Shown here piece after piece: positions 10,413 through 20,072 of a DNA stretch of 64,000 bases. Each line of letters opens with the position of its first letter. Position 1 is the stretch's first letter. This DNA comes from Actinomycetota bacterium (GTDB lineage Bacteria; Actinomycetota; Thermoleophilia; Gaiellales; Gaiellaceae), in NCBI GenBank assembly GCA_009702325.1, contig WLID01000006.1, positions 1 through 64,000 of the forward strand, in the 5' to 3' direction. The notes under the pieces are model-generated. The model saw nothing but the letters and a program-made list of their open reading frames with translations. It was not told where the DNA came from and ran no database searches. Made by a program: the position numbers and the translations under genes.

Positions 10413-11849
10413 ATGGCAGGAGCACCGTTTCTGGCGCAGGATCGCTCACTCCTGATTGATGGGAAGTGGGTCGCGAGCGACAGCTGGATCGACGTCACAT
10501 CGCCGTATTCAGGTGACGTGGTTGGGCGCGTGCCGCGCGTAGGCGCCGGTGAGACACGTCGCGCACTCGACGCTGCTGCCCGCGTCCTCGCAACGCCGAT
10601 CCCCGCCCACGAGCGCGCCGCGATCCTTGAACGGGCCTCGGCGCTGCTGACAGCGAACGCGACGGAGGCAGCACAGACGATTGCCGCCGAGGCGGGCAAG
10701 CCGCTGAAGGCCGCAACGGTCGAGGTAGCACGAGCGGCATCGACGCTGACGTTTTCGGCGCTTGAGGCACGTCGACTCGCGGGCCGCATGGTGCCAATGG
10801 AGAGCCACCCAGCAGGCGAAGGAAAGCTCGCTTTCACGATGCGGGTGCCGATTGGGATCATCGGGGCAATCTCCCCGTTCAACTTCCCGCTCAACCTCGT
10901 TGCGCACAAGCTTGGGCCGGCGTTTGCTGCCGGCTGCCCCGTCGTCCTCAAGCCGGCTACGGCGACCCCGCTCTCTGCACTGTTGCTCGCTCGCATGCTG
11001 CATGAGGCAGGCCTGCCCGCGGGGTGGCTTTCCGTTGTGACGGGCCCGTCAGCGGAGATCGGCGACGTGCTTGTCGAAGACGACCGCGTGAAGCTGATCA
11101 CGTTCACCGGCTCGGGCCCTGTTGGGTGGGGCATCGCCGCGCGGGCGCCGAAGAAGCGTGTCGCGCTTGAGCTTGGGAACTCGACGCCCGTGATCGTCGA
11201 GGCCGGAGCCGATCTCGAAGCTGCCGCAACCAAGCTTGCGGCGAGCGCGTTCGGCTTTGCTGGCCAGAGCTGCATCTCCGTGCAGCGAATCTACGTTGAG
11301 CGCCCGGCGCTTGAGACGTTCCTCTCGGCGTTCCTTCCGAAGGTCGAAGCGCTCGTCGTCGGCGATCCGCTCGACCCGGGAACCGATGTTGGCCCGGTGA
11401 TCGATGCTGGCAATCGCGATCGGCTGCTCGAGTGGATCGATGAGGCGCGTACGGGTGGGGCGACGGTCGCGGCCGGCGGCTCAGTCGTGGCTGGCTGCAT
11501 TCGCCCGACCGTGATCGTCGGTGGGCCTGACACCCTGCGGGTGAGCTGCGAGGAGGCGTTCGGGCCGCTCGCCGTTGTTCATCCCTACGACACCTTCGAC
11601 GAGGCCATCGATCGCGCCAACGGCACCGGCTTCGGGCTTCAGGCCGGCATCTTCACGCCATCGATCGATCGCGCGTTCCAGGCTGCGCGGCGACTTGAGT
11701 TTGGTGGCGTGACCGTGAACGAGACGCCGACGTTCCGTGCCGACCAGATGCCGTATGGGGGCATCAAGGATTCCGGCAACACGAAAGAAGGGCCTGCCTG
11801 GACGGTCGAGGCGATGACCGAGGAGCGGCTCGTCGTGGTGAACGCTTGA
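10413..11849 (+). CDS. NAD(P)-dependent aldehyde dehydrogenase
   Basis: 478 residues, full-length ALDH superfamily. SPFNFPLNL (cofactor site), the catalytic Glu in LELGN and the catalytic Cys in AGQSC are all present. The sequence style resembles lactaldehyde, phosphonoacetaldehyde and other small-aldehyde dehydrogenases more than betaine-aldehyde dehydrogenases. It heads an operon whose next four genes encode a polyamine-type ABC transporter and whose last gene is a second ALDH. An aldehyde derived from an imported amine is therefore a likely substrate. Its TGA overlaps the TTG of potA (TTGA). TAGGCT ends 8 nt before the ATG and may be the promoter -10 box. Confidence 0.85.
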   Translation: MAGAPFLAQDRSLLIDGKWVASDSWIDVTSPYSGDVVGRVPRVGAGETRRALDAAARVLATPIPAHERAAILERASALLTANATEAAQTIAAEAGKPLKAATVEVARAASTLTFSALEARRLAGRMVPMESHPAGEGKLAFTMRVPIGIIGAISPFNFPLNLVAHKLGPAFAAGCPVVLKPATATPLSALLLARMLHEAGLPAGWLSVVTGPSAEIGDVLVEDDRVKLITFTGSGPVGWGIAARAPKKRVALELGNSTPVIVEAGADLEAAATKLAASAFGFAGQSCISVQRIYVERPALETFLSAFLPKVEALVVGDPLDPGTDVGPVIDAGNRDRLLEWIDEARTGGATVAAGGSVVAGCIRPTVIVGGPDTLRVSCEEAFGPLAVVHPYDTFDEAIDRANGTGFGLQAGIFTPSIDRAFQAARRLEFGGVTVNETPTFRADQMPYGGIKDSGNTKEGPAWTVEAMTEERLVVVNA

Positions 11850-12829
11850 GCGCAGACGTCGAGGTACGCGAGGTCAAGAAGGCCTACGGCGACGTCGCCG
11901 CGGTCGACGGGGTTGACCTCACCGTTCCCGATGGGAGCTTCTTCACGCTGCTTGGCCCGTCGGGATCGGGCAAGACGACCACGCTGCGGCTGATTGCCGG
12001 TTTTGAACGACCAGACAGCGGCACGATTCGCCTCGCGGGCGAGGACATCACGCTCATGCCGCCGTATTCCCGGCCCGTCAACACGGTGTTCCAGGACTAC
12101 GCGCTGTTTCCGCACATGACCGTTGCTGACAACGTTGGCTACGGCCTGCGCGTGAAGGGTGTGGGGAAGGCCGAGCGTGAAGCGGCGGTGAAGGATGTCT
12201 TGGAGACCGTCGGTCTGGCCGAATACAGCTCCCGCAAACCCGTCCAGCTCTCGGGTGGGCAGCGACAACGTGTCGCGCTTGCTCGTTCGATCGTGAACCG
12301 TCCGAAGGTGTTGCTGCTCGATGAGCCGCTTGGCGCACTCGACCTCAAGCTGCGCCAGCAGATGCAGACGTTCCTGAAGTCGCTGCAGCGCGATCTCGGC
12401 ATGACGTTTGTGTACGTGACTCACGATCAGGAAGAGGCGTTGACGATGAGCGACCAGGTCGCCGTCTTCAACCAGGGGAAGATCGAGCAGATCGGCCCGC
12501 CTAAGGAGATCTACGAACGGCCACGCACCGAGTTCGTTGCCGACTTTGTCGGCCACACGAACCTTGTAGAGCGTGACGGCCGTCGTTTCAGCGTGCGACC
12601 CGAACGAATTGGGTTCGCGGAGGAGGGGGAGCCCGGCACGGTCGACGAGATCGTGTTCGTCGGGGCTTTCACCCGGTATGTCGTCGCCACCGATCGGGGT
12701 GAGCGGCTCACCGTTGTTCAACAGAACGACGGCTCCCGGCTTGAGCCGGGAACCCGTGTCTACCTCGCGTGGGGTGAGGACGATGCGGTTCCGATGATCG
12801 GATCACGACAGGAACCACAGGAGGGATGA
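11846..12829 (+). CDS. potA: spermidine/putrescine ABC transporter ATPase PotA
   Basis: 327 residues. This ATPase energises import of polyamines or a related cation. Walker A is GPSGSGKTTT (about 36-45), the Q-loop is TVFQDYALFP, the ABC signature LSGGQRQRVAL, and Walker B LLLDEPLGALD followed by THDQEEALT. A C-terminal TOBE-like region (about 240-320) marks the PotA/MalK-type importer ATPases. The TTG start overlaps the preceding stop. The fixed neighbours (substrate-binding protein, then two permeases) give a complete transporter. Confidence 0.9.
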   Translation: MSADVEVREVKKAYGDVAAVDGVDLTVPDGSFFTLLGPSGSGKTTTLRLIAGFERPDSGTIRLAGEDITLMPPYSRPVNTVFQDYALFPHMTVADNVGYGLRVKGVGKAEREAAVKDVLETVGLAEYSSRKPVQLSGGQRQRVALARSIVNRPKVLLLDEPLGALDLKLRQQMQTFLKSLQRDLGMTFVYVTHDQEEALTMSDQVAVFNQGKIEQIGPPKEIYERPRTEFVADFVGHTNLVERDGRRFSVRPERIGFAEEGEPGTVDEIVFVGAFTRYVVATDRGERLTVVQQNDGSRLEPGTRVYLAWGEDDAVPMIGSRQEPQEG

Positions 12830-13944
12830 TGAGCAAGCGCAGTTGGGCGGTGCTCGCCGCAGTCGCGGCCGGGCTCATGCTGCCAGCCGCAGGTGTCTCG
12901 AAGAACACCGGCGGCACGCTGAACATGATTGCCTGGGAGGGGTACACCCAGCCGCAGTGGGTCACCCCTTTCCAGAAGCAGAGTGGATGCACGGTGCACG
13001 CGAAGTACGCCGGCTCCTCGGACGAGATGGTCACGCTCATGCGGTCTGGTGGCGGTGGCCAGTACGACCTGGTGTCGGCATCGGGTGATGCCAGCCTTCG
13101 GTTGATCTACGGCGGCGACGTGCAGGCGATCGATCCGACGAAGATCCCCGACTACAAGAACTTCTTGAAGACGTTCCAGTCTCCCCCAAACAACACCGTT
13201 GGTGGGAAGCACTACGGCGTCTCGCTGCAGTGGGGGCCGAACACGCTTCTCTACAACACGAAGAAGGTGTCACCCGCACCGACATCGTGGGGCGCGCTCT
13301 ACGACTCGAAGTACAAGGGCGAGGTCACCGTTCCTGACAATCCGATCCAGATCGCCGACGCGGCGCTGTATCTGATGAAGACGAAGCCGTCGCTCGGTAT
13401 CAAGGATCCGTACGAGCTCAACCAGACGCAGTTCGACGCAGCGATCTCGCTCTTGAGAGGGCAGAAGTCGCTGATCAAGAAGTACTGGGCTCTCGCATCC
13501 GACGAGATCGACCTCTTCAAGAACGGCGACGCCGTGATCGGGGCGTCGTGGCCGTACCAGACGAACACGTTGATCGCGGCCGGCGCGCCGGTGAAGGACG
13601 TCGTTCCAAGCGAAGGCGCCACGGGCTGGCTCGACACCTGGATGGTGTCGAAGAAGACGAAGAACCTCGCGTGCGCCTACAAGTGGCTGTCGTGGATCTC
13701 GACACCAAAGGTGCAGGCCGAGCAGGCGATCTACTTCGGTGAGACGCCGGTGAACAAGTACGCCTGTGCCGAGATGGACAAGCTGGAGCTTGGCTCGTGC
13801 GCGAAGTACCACGCCGATGCGGCGGAGTCGTACTTCAAGAACATCTACTTCTGGAAGACGCCGATTGCCGACTGTGGCAATGGCAAGAAGGACTGTTTGG
13901 ACTACACCAAGTGGCAGCAGGCCTGGACAGCCCTCAAGGGCTGA
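12829..13944 (+). CDS. potD: polyamine-type substrate-binding protein PotD
   Basis: 371 residues. This is the extracytoplasmic solute receptor of the PotABCD family (SBP family 8). A signal peptide (SKRSWAVLAAVAAG to about residue 24) has no clear lipobox, so the protein may be released or held by its hydrophobic N-terminus. LNMIAWEGY is the usual first strand of PotD-like receptors. Two ATG codons abut. The one at 12829 is preferred because AGGAGG is then about 5 nt upstream; the ATG at 12826 would leave almost no spacing. The ligand is uncertain: putrescine, spermidine or another amine. Confidence 0.87.
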   Translation: MSKRSWAVLAAVAAGLMLPAAGVSKNTGGTLNMIAWEGYTQPQWVTPFQKQSGCTVHAKYAGSSDEMVTLMRSGGGGQYDLVSASGDASLRLIYGGDVQAIDPTKIPDYKNFLKTFQSPPNNTVGGKHYGVSLQWGPNTLLYNTKKVSPAPTSWGALYDSKYKGEVTVPDNPIQIADAALYLMKTKPSLGIKDPYELNQTQFDAAISLLRGQKSLIKKYWALASDEIDLFKNGDAVIGASWPYQTNTLIAAGAPVKDVVPSEGATGWLDTWMVSKKTKNLACAYKWLSWISTPKVQAEQAIYFGETPVNKYACAEMDKLELGSCAKYHADAAESYFKNIYFWKTPIADCGNGKKDCLDYTKWQQAWTALKG

Positions 13945-14834
13945 ACGGTCGTGGTCGGGGAGCGCGCCGCCGTATTGGCGGCGCGCTCTACCGGCGACCG
14001 TGGCTCCGCGGCCTTTCGCTTCTCGCACCGCCTGTAGCGGCGTTTACCGCTGTCTACGTCGCGGCGCTGGCGGTGCTGTTTGTCTCGGCGTTTTGGGGTG
14101 TTGACCCCTTCGCGGGGACGCTGATTCGGCACTTCTCATTCGACAATTTCAGAACGCTCTGGGATGCGAGCGTCTACCACACGATTGCGCTGCGCACGAT
14201 CGGGATCGCTGCTGCCGTGACGTTGACAGACGCGCTTGTCGCATTCCCGATCGCGTACTTCATGGCGCGTGTGGCCAAGCCGCGGTCGCGCTCGATCCTC
14301 TTCGTGATGGTCTTGCTCCCGCTGTGGTCGAGCTACCTCGTGCGTGTCTACGCCTGGCGTTTGATCCTCAACAAGGAAGGCGTCCTCAACTGGGTGCTGC
14401 ACGGGTTCGGGCTGCCGGCCGCGAACATCGCGTACTCGAACACGGCGGTGTGGATCGTCTTCTCGTACGTCTGGCTGCCGTTCATGATCGTTCCGATCTA
14501 TGCGGCGCTCGAGCGGATTCCGCACTCGTACCTTGAGGCGTCGCGCGATCTTGGCGCGCGCGGCTCACGGACGTTCCGCAGCATCGTGTTGCCGCTCGCA
14601 TTGCCTGGCGTCGTCGCGGGCTCGATCTTTACCTTCTCGTTGACGCTCGGCGACTACATCACTCCGAAGCTCGTGGGTGGCTCCTCGTCAGACTTCATCG
14701 GCAACGTCGTGTTCGACAGCGTCGGGGTGTCCAACAACGTCCCGTTTGCGGCGGCGTACGCGACCGTGCCGCTGCTTGTGATGGGTGTCTACCTCGTGCT
14801 CGCGAAGCGCTCCGGCGCGTTTGAGGCGCTCTGA
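13911..14834 (+). CDS. potB: polyamine ABC transporter permease PotB
   Basis: About 307 residues with six predicted membrane segments. An inner-membrane coupling loop reads EASRDLGARGSRTFRSI, the EAA motif of binding-protein-dependent permeases. The start is uncertain. The in-frame GTG at 13911 overlaps potD by 34 nt, a CTG at 13941 is closer to the first hydrophobic segment, and there is no clear ribosome site for either. Translation is probably coupled to potD. The stop shares bases with the potC start (TGATG). Confidence 0.85.
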   Translation: MAAGLDSPQGLNGRGRGARRRIGGALYRRPWLRGLSLLAPPVAAFTAVYVAALAVLFVSAFWGVDPFAGTLIRHFSFDNFRTLWDASVYHTIALRTIGIAAAVTLTDALVAFPIAYFMARVAKPRSRSILFVMVLLPLWSSYLVRVYAWRLILNKEGVLNWVLHGFGLPAANIAYSNTAVWIVFSYVWLPFMIVPIYAALERIPHSYLEASRDLGARGSRTFRSIVLPLALPGVVAGSIFTFSLTLGDYITPKLVGGSSSDFIGNVVFDSVGVSNNVPFAAAYATVPLLVMGVYLVLAKRSGAFEAL

Positions 14835-15631
14835 TGGAGACACGCACAACCCGTGTGACGCTCGGGATCTTCACGGGGCTTGTGATCGCGTTCCTCTGGA
14901 TCCCGATTCTGCTGATCGTGCTCTACGCGTTCAACTCCTCGAACGTCCAGAGCTGGCCGATCGCAGGGCTGACGACGAAGTGGTTCAGCCCTGCAATCCA
15001 CGACCCGGCGTTCCAAGACGCGATGGTGCTGTCGCTCAAAGCGGGAGCGCTCGCCACCGGAATTGCCCTCGTGCTCGGGTCGATGGCCGCATTCGGTGTG
15101 CACCGATTCCGCTTCTTCGGTCGCGAGTCGGTGTCGTTCCTGTTCGTTTTGCCGATTGCGCTCCCCGGAATCATCACCGGCATGGCACTCAACTCGGTCT
15201 TCGTGTTTTGGCACGTCAACTTCGGGCTCTGGACGGTCGTTGTGGGACACGCCACCTTCTGCGTCGTGACCGTTTACAACAACGTGCTCGCACGGCTGCG
15301 ACGCACACCGACCTCGCTTGTCGAAGCGTCGATGGATCTCGGCGCTGACGGATTTCAGACGTTTCGGTACGTGACGTTCCCTGCGATCTCAACCGCGCTC
15401 ATCTCAGGTGCGCTCCTTGCGTTCGCGCTCTCGTTCGACGAGGTGATCGTCACCACTTTCACCGCGGGAGCGCAGAATACGCTGCCGCTTTGGATCTTCG
15501 GCAACATCCGTCTTGGGCAGACCCTGCCTGAGGTGAACGCGGTGGTCGTGCTCGTGTTGGCGGTCACCATCATCCCCGTTGTCCTGGCGCAGCGCCTCAC
15601 TCGTGAGAGCGGCCTGCTGCGCACCGAGTAG
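14834..15631 (+). CDS. potC: polyamine ABC transporter permease PotC
   Basis: 265 residues, six membrane segments, with the EAA loop [17 protein letters not shown]. It forms the second half of the channel with PotB. The DEVIVTTF stretch after the loop is typical of PotC. The ATG overlaps the potB stop by 1 nt. A GGAGG ribosome site for the next gene starts in its last codons. Confidence 0.9.
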   Translation: METRTTRVTLGIFTGLVIAFLWIPILLIVLYAFNSSNVQSWPIAGLTTKWFSPAIHDPAFQDAMVLSLKAGALATGIALVLGSMAAFGVHRFRFFGRESVSFLFVLPIALPGIITGMALNSVFVFWHVNFGLWTVVVGHATFCVVTVYNNVLARLRRTPTSLVEASMDLGADGFQTFRYVTFPAISTALISGALLAFALSFDEVIVTTFTAGAQNTLPLWIFGNIRLGQTLPEVNAVVVLVLAVTIIPVVLAQRLTRESGLLRTE

Positions 15632-15642
15632 GAGGTTCGCTT

Positions 15643-17073
15643 GTGAGCAACGCAGAAGGCAAGGTGTTCATCGGAGGGGCGTGGGTCGCCTCCACCTCGG
15701 GGAAGACGATGGAGGTCTTGAACCCGGCGACCGAAGAGGTGATCGCCACCGTTCCCGCATGCACCGCCGAGGATGCTGATGCGGCTGTTGAAGCTGCCTC
15801 GAAGGCGCTTCCAGAATGGCTCGACACGACCCCGGGCGAGCGCGCCGCTGCCTTGCTTGCGCTTGCCCAGGTGATGGAGGACAACGCTGAAGAGCTCGCC
15901 CAGATCGAGTCGCGCAACGTCGGTAAGCCGCTCTCGTATGCGCGTGACGAGATTCCAGTCTGTGTCGACAACCTGCGTTTCTTCGCCGGAGCGGCGCGGA
16001 TCTTGGAAGGGAAGAGCGCCGGCGAGTACATGCGGGGATATACCTCGATGATCCGCCGGGAGCCGTTGGGCGTTGTCGCAGGGATCGCCCCTTGGAACTA
16101 CCCGCTGATGATGGCTGTGTGGAAGCTCGGCCCGGCGCTTGCGGCGGGCAACACCCAGGTGCTGAAGCCGTCAGAACAGACACCGCTCTCGCTCCTGCGG
16201 TTCGCGGAACTCGCGCAAGACGTTCTTCCCGCGGGCGTCCTCAATGTGATCACCGGTGACGGTGTCCCGGTCGGTGAGCGGCTCGTCACCCATCCCGACG
16301 TGCGCCTTGTCTCGCTGACCGGCGATGTGTCGACCGGCAAGCTGATCGCCCGCAATGCCTCCGACACGTTGAAGCGCGTGCACCTTGAGCTTGGCGGCAA
16401 GGCGCCTGTCGTGGTGTTCGATGATGCCGACCCAGTCGCTGTCGCGGAGGGAATCAAGATCGCAGGATTCTGGAACTCGGGTCAGGACTGCACTGCGGCC
16501 TCGCGTGTGATTGCCGGCCCGAAGATCTACGACCGGCTGATCGAAGAGCTGATCCCGGCCGTCTCATCGCTGCACGTGGGGGATCCCGCCGAAGGCGACG
16601 CGATCGAGATGGGGCCGGTGATCACCAAGTCCCAGCAGGAGCGCGTGTTCGGGTTCCTCGAGCGTGCGAAGGGGGCGACGATCTTGACCGGTGGCGACTC
16701 GCCGTCGGCACGCGGCTTCTTCGTCACGCCAACCGTTGTGACGGATGTCGCCCAGACCGACGAGATCGTGCAGCGCGAGGTCTTCGGTCCTGTCGTCACG
16801 GTGCAGCGGTTTGCCGACGATGCGGAAGCGATCCGGTGGGCGAACGACGTCAACTATGGCCTCTCCGCGAGCGTCTGGACGCGCGATGTTGGTCGCGCTC
16901 TCTCGGCCGCCCGTGCGCTGCAGTTCGGAACGGTGTGGATCAACGACCACATTCCGCTGATCTCCGAGATGCCTCACGGTGGGTTCAAGCAGTCCGGTTA
17001 CGGCAAGGACATGTCGGCCTACTCGCTTGAGGACTACACCCAGATCAAGCACGTGATGGCGAAGCTCAGCTGA
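15643..17073 (+). CDS. patD: gamma-aminobutyraldehyde dehydrogenase-like ALDH
   Basis: 476 residues, complete [13 protein letters not shown], the catalytic Glu in LELGGK and the catalytic Cys in NSGQDCTA match the PatD/Prr and betaine-aldehyde group. Linked to a PotADBC transporter, the likely reaction is 4-aminobutanal to GABA in putrescine breakdown. No putrescine aminotransferase or oxidase gene is present in the window, so that step must come from elsewhere. The GTG start has GGAGG 8 nt upstream. It is the last gene of the six-gene operon. Confidence 0.82.
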   Translation: MSNAEGKVFIGGAWVASTSGKTMEVLNPATEEVIATVPACTAEDADAAVEAASKALPEWLDTTPGERAAALLALAQVMEDNAEELAQIESRNVGKPLSYARDEIPVCVDNLRFFAGAARILEGKSAGEYMRGYTSMIRREPLGVVAGIAPWNYPLMMAVWKLGPALAAGNTQVLKPSEQTPLSLLRFAELAQDVLPAGVLNVITGDGVPVGERLVTHPDVRLVSLTGDVSTGKLIARNASDTLKRVHLELGGKAPVVVFDDADPVAVAEGIKIAGFWNSGQDCTAASRVIAGPKIYDRLIEELIPAVSSLHVGDPAEGDAIEMGPVITKSQQERVFGFLERAKGATILTGGDSPSARGFFVTPTVVTDVAQTDEIVQREVFGPVVTVQRFADDAEAIRWANDVNYGLSASVWTRDVGRALSAARALQFGTVWINDHIPLISEMPHGGFKQSGYGKDMSAYSLEDYTQIKHVMAKLS

Positions 17074-17221
17074 GACGACCTGCGTGAATCTCCGCAGCCG
17101 GGGCAGGGACGGCACCGATGCGCCCCTGGCCCGGCGCGGTGACGATGCGCCTATCGAAGCGTGGTGAAGGCCGTCCACGAGATGGCAGGCGCTTCGAACC
17201 CGGTTTCAAAGGAGGCGCGCC

Positions 17222-18121
17222 ATGAAAGCACTCGTGTACCACGGCCCTGGTCAGAGGTCATGGGATGAAGTCCCGGATCCAACGATCATCGAGCCCACCG
17301 ATGTGATCGTCCGCATTAGCTCGTCAACGATCTGCGGGACCGATCTCCACATCCTCAAAGGTGACGTTCCCGAAGTGCAGCCCGGCACGATTCTCGGGCA
17401 CGAGGCCGTCGGCACGATCATCGAGAAAGGCGACGCCGTCAGGTCAGTCGCCGTCGGCGACCGCGTTCTCGTCTCGTGCATCACCTCGTGCGGTACGTGT
17501 CCGTCGTGCCGCGAAGGTCGCTACGGCCTATGTAGCGGTGGCGGCGGCTGGATCTTCGGTCACTTGATCAACGGACTGCAGGCGGAGTTCGCACGCGTTC
17601 CGTTTGCCGACACGTCCGTGTACAAGGTGCCGGAGCAGCTGAACGACGGAGGCCGCACCCTGTACGACTTCGGCAAGAAGTCAAGAGGTCATCGGGCCGC
17701 CCTCGTCGTCGGCTTGGCCGCCGCGGTTCTTGGATTGGTGCCACAGGTTGGGTCTGCGTCCGATAACAAGACGTCGCTGAGCCTTCCGCGAACGTTGAGC
17801 GTGCACATCGTCTATCAGCCGCAAACCGCGCACATCTGGACGGTCAACGGTGCGAAGCGCAGTGCAGTGAAGCTCCGCGCGGGAGGCGCACTCATCATCG
17901 TCAACGATGATCTCCGACCACATCGACTGATGATCGGTGGTGGCTCCAAGGTCGTGATCGCGGGAAGCCCAACCATGAACTACGTCGGGTCGCGCACGAA
18001 ACTCATCTTCCCGAAGCCGGGTGTCTACCAACTCACGACGGTCTTCGGCCCGCCCTACATCGACGACATCAAGGTCGTCGGCGCGCCCAGCACGCTGCGG
18101 CTTACGCTAACCGTGAATTGA
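17222..18121 (+). CDS. chimeric ORF: truncated Zn alcohol dehydrogenase fused to cupredoxin-like domain
   Basis: 299 residues from an ATG with a good AAAGGAGG site. Residues 1 to about 142 are the catalytic-domain start of a zinc alcohol dehydrogenase: catalytic Cys in ICGTDLH, GHEAVG, and the four-Cys structural zinc loop CITSCGTCPSCREGRYGLC. At about 17647 the similarity stops (NDGG). The rest is a signal-anchor-like stretch (HRAALVVGLAAAVLGLVP, about 158-175) and a beta-rich cupredoxin-like domain (about 185-299). The NAD-binding Rossmann domain is absent, so it cannot be an active dehydrogenase. The cupredoxin-like part has lost its own start codon and lacks a Cys ligand. Deletion fusion is likely; mis-assembly is possible. 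It ends 20 nt inside the convergent gene. Confidence 0.7.
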   Translation: MKALVYHGPGQRSWDEVPDPTIIEPTDVIVRISSSTICGTDLHILKGDVPEVQPGTILGHEAVGTIIEKGDAVRSVAVGDRVLVSCITSCGTCPSCREGRYGLCSGGGGWIFGHLINGLQAEFARVPFADTSVYKVPEQLNDGGRTLYDFGKKSRGHRAALVVGLAAAVLGLVPQVGSASDNKTSLSLPRTLSVHIVYQPQTAHIWTVNGAKRSAVKLRAGGALIIVNDDLRPHRLMIGGGSKVVIAGSPTMNYVGSRTKLIFPKPGVYQLTTVFGPPYIDDIKVVGAPSTLRLTLTVN

Positions 18122-20072
18122 TGTCGGCTGCGAGGTCTGCAAAGACCTCAAGCGCTGCCGGGTTCGCGAGGGCGTCTGGACTGGCGACGTCGTGTGGGCG
18201 TGCTCCCATCAGGATGCGCTTGACGGGCACCTCGAGAATCTTTCCCGAGAGTGTTCGCGGAACCTCTGCGATCTGGCGGATCTCGTCCGGGACGTGCCGC
18301 GGTGAGCAATCCTCGCGGACACGTCGTTTCAGATCGGCAACGAGTTCGGGTGTCAGTACGGCGCCGGGCCGCAACACGACAAAGAGCGGCATCCATCCAT
18401 CAGTGTCTTCCTTCGGGATGTCGACAACGAGTGCGTCGACGATGTCGTCTGAGGCGAGCACGGCGCGGTAGAGCTCAGCGGTGCCCATGCGGATGCCTCG
18501 GCGGTTGATCGTCGAGTCGGAACGGCCATAGATCACCGCGCTGTTGCGATCGGTGAACCGAATCCAGTCGCCGTGTCGCCAGATGCCGTCGTACATGCCG
18601 AAGTACGAGTCGTGGTAGCGGGTGCCGTCGGTGTCTCCCCAAAGCGCCACGGGCATCGACGGCATCGGTTCGGTCAGGACAAGCTCACCCACCTCCTCAA
18701 CGAGTGCGTTGCCCTGCTCGTCCCAGGCTTCGATCGCAGCGCCGAGCGAACTTGCCTGGAGTTCGCCTTCATGCACCGGCAGCGTTGGAACGCCGCCGAT
18801 GAACGCGGTGCAGACATCGGTGCCGCCGCTCATCGAGAAGAGCCACACGTCGGGGTTCACCTGCTCGTAGATCCACCGGAACCCGTCGGGTGAGAGGGGA
18901 GACCCGGTTGACCCGATCGCCCGAATCGTCGAGAGATCACCAACGTCTGCCGGGCGAACACCCGCCTTCATGCTTGCGGCAATGAACGCCGCGCTCGTGC
19001 CGAAGCAGGTGGCGCCGGCCTCCGCGGCGAGACGCCACTGGACGTTCATGTCGGGATGGCCGGGGCTACCGTCGTAGGTGATGACCGATGCCTCGGTCAG
19101 CAGACCGCCGAGCAGCAAGTTCCACATCATCCAACCCGTACTCGAATACCAGTAGAGCCGATCGCCAGCGCGAGCATCCCAGTGAAGCTGCACCTGCTTC
19201 CAATGTTCGAGCAGCACTCCGCCCTGACCGTGAACGAGTGGCTTCGGCAGCCCGGTTGTTCCTGACGAGTAGACCACCCACAGTGGGTGTGCGAACGGCA
19301 CCTGCTCGAAGTGAAGCGTTCCTGGCTGCAGGAACGTCTCCCACCGGATCGTGCCGGGGAGCTCGGCGGAGCGGTCAAGGTACGGGAGGAGCACGGTCGC
19401 CTCAAGCGTGGGCAGGTTTGCGCGCATCTCAGCGACGGCGTCGAGGCGCGCTGCTGGTTTTCCCCCGTAGACGTACCCGTCGACGGTAATCAGTACCTTC
19501 GGCTCGATTTGGGCGAAGCGGTCGACAACGCTGCGCACACCAAAGTCGGGCGAACAGCACGACCAGATCGCACCAAGCGCTGCAGTTGCGAAGAGTGCGG
19601 CGGCCGCCTCGGGGATGTTCGGAAGGTAGGCGCACACGCGGTCGCCGGGGCCGACACCCAACGCCTCAAGCCCGGCCTGGACACGGGCCGTCAGCTCGGT
19701 CAGCTCTCCCCAAGAGATATCGCGGAGCGGCTCGGTCTCGGACTGGTGGTGAATCGCGATCGCGTTCGGATCACGACGACGGAAGACGTGTTGGGCGAGA
19801 TTAAGACGTGCGCCGGGGAACCAGTCGGCGCCTGGCATCGACCGAGAGCCGAGAACTCGCTCGTAGGGTGTCCCTGCCTCGACCTCGAAGAACTCCCAGA
19901 GGGAGCCCCAGAAACCCTCGATGTCGGTGGTCGACCACCGCTGCAACGCGTGGTAGTCGGGGAACGTCAGGCCGCGTTCAGCGGCGAGCCACCGCTCGTA
20001 TCGCGCAAGCTCGGTTGTCTCGGCGAAGCCAGCGGGCGGCGTCCAAAGGAGTGGAGGTACGGGTGCGCTCAT
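18102..20072 (-). CDS. aacS: acetoacetyl-CoA synthetase
   Basis: 656 residues. This ANL-superfamily ligase activates acetoacetate (or a close short-chain acid) with ATP and CoA. The P-loop YSSGTTGLPKPLVHG (about 270), the adenylate motif YGRSDSTINRRGIRMG and the C-terminal catalytic Lys in LSGKILEVPVKR are present. The long N-terminal region and the motif WFPGARLNLAQ are typical of acetoacetate-CoA ligase rather than acetyl-CoA synthetase. It is the last gene of a four-gene minus-strand operon and overlaps the preceding stop by 4 nt. Its role there may be to activate the acid left after an amine is removed. Confidence 0.85.
   Translation of the reverse strand: MSAPVPPLLWTPPAGFAETTELARYERWLAAERGLTFPDYHALQRWSTTDIEGFWGSLWEFFEVEAGTPYERVLGSRSMPGADWFPGARLNLAQHVFRRRDPNAIAIHHQSETEPLRDISWGELTELTARVQAGLEALGVGPGDRVCAYLPNIPEAAAALFATAALGAIWSCCSPDFGVRSVVDRFAQIEPKVLITVDGYVYGGKPAARLDAVAEMRANLPTLEATVLLPYLDRSAELPGTIRWETFLQPGTLHFEQVPFAHPLWVVYSSGTTGLPKPLVHGQGGVLLEHWKQVQLHWDARAGDRLYWYSSTGWMMWNLLLGGLLTEASVITYDGSPGHPDMNVQWRLAAEAGATCFGTSAAFIAASMKAGVRPADVGDLSTIRAIGSTGSPLSPDGFRWIYEQVNPDVWLFSMSGGTDVCTAFIGGVPTLPVHEGELQASSLGAAIEAWDEQGNALVEEVGELVLTEPMPSMPVALWGDTDGTRYHDSYFGMYDGIWRHGDWIRFTDRNSAVIYGRSDSTINRRGIRMGTAELYRAVLASDDIVDALVVDIPKEDTDGWMPLFVVLRPGAVLTPELVADLKRRVREDCSPRHVPDEIRQIAEVPRTLSGKILEVPVKRILMGARPHDVASPDALANPAALEVFADLAADINSRLA

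Noticed and set aside
17650-18121. Functional blue copper protein
   Set aside because: The cupredoxin-like part has no Cys ligand and no Cys-His-Met cluster near its end, and its signal region has no start codon.
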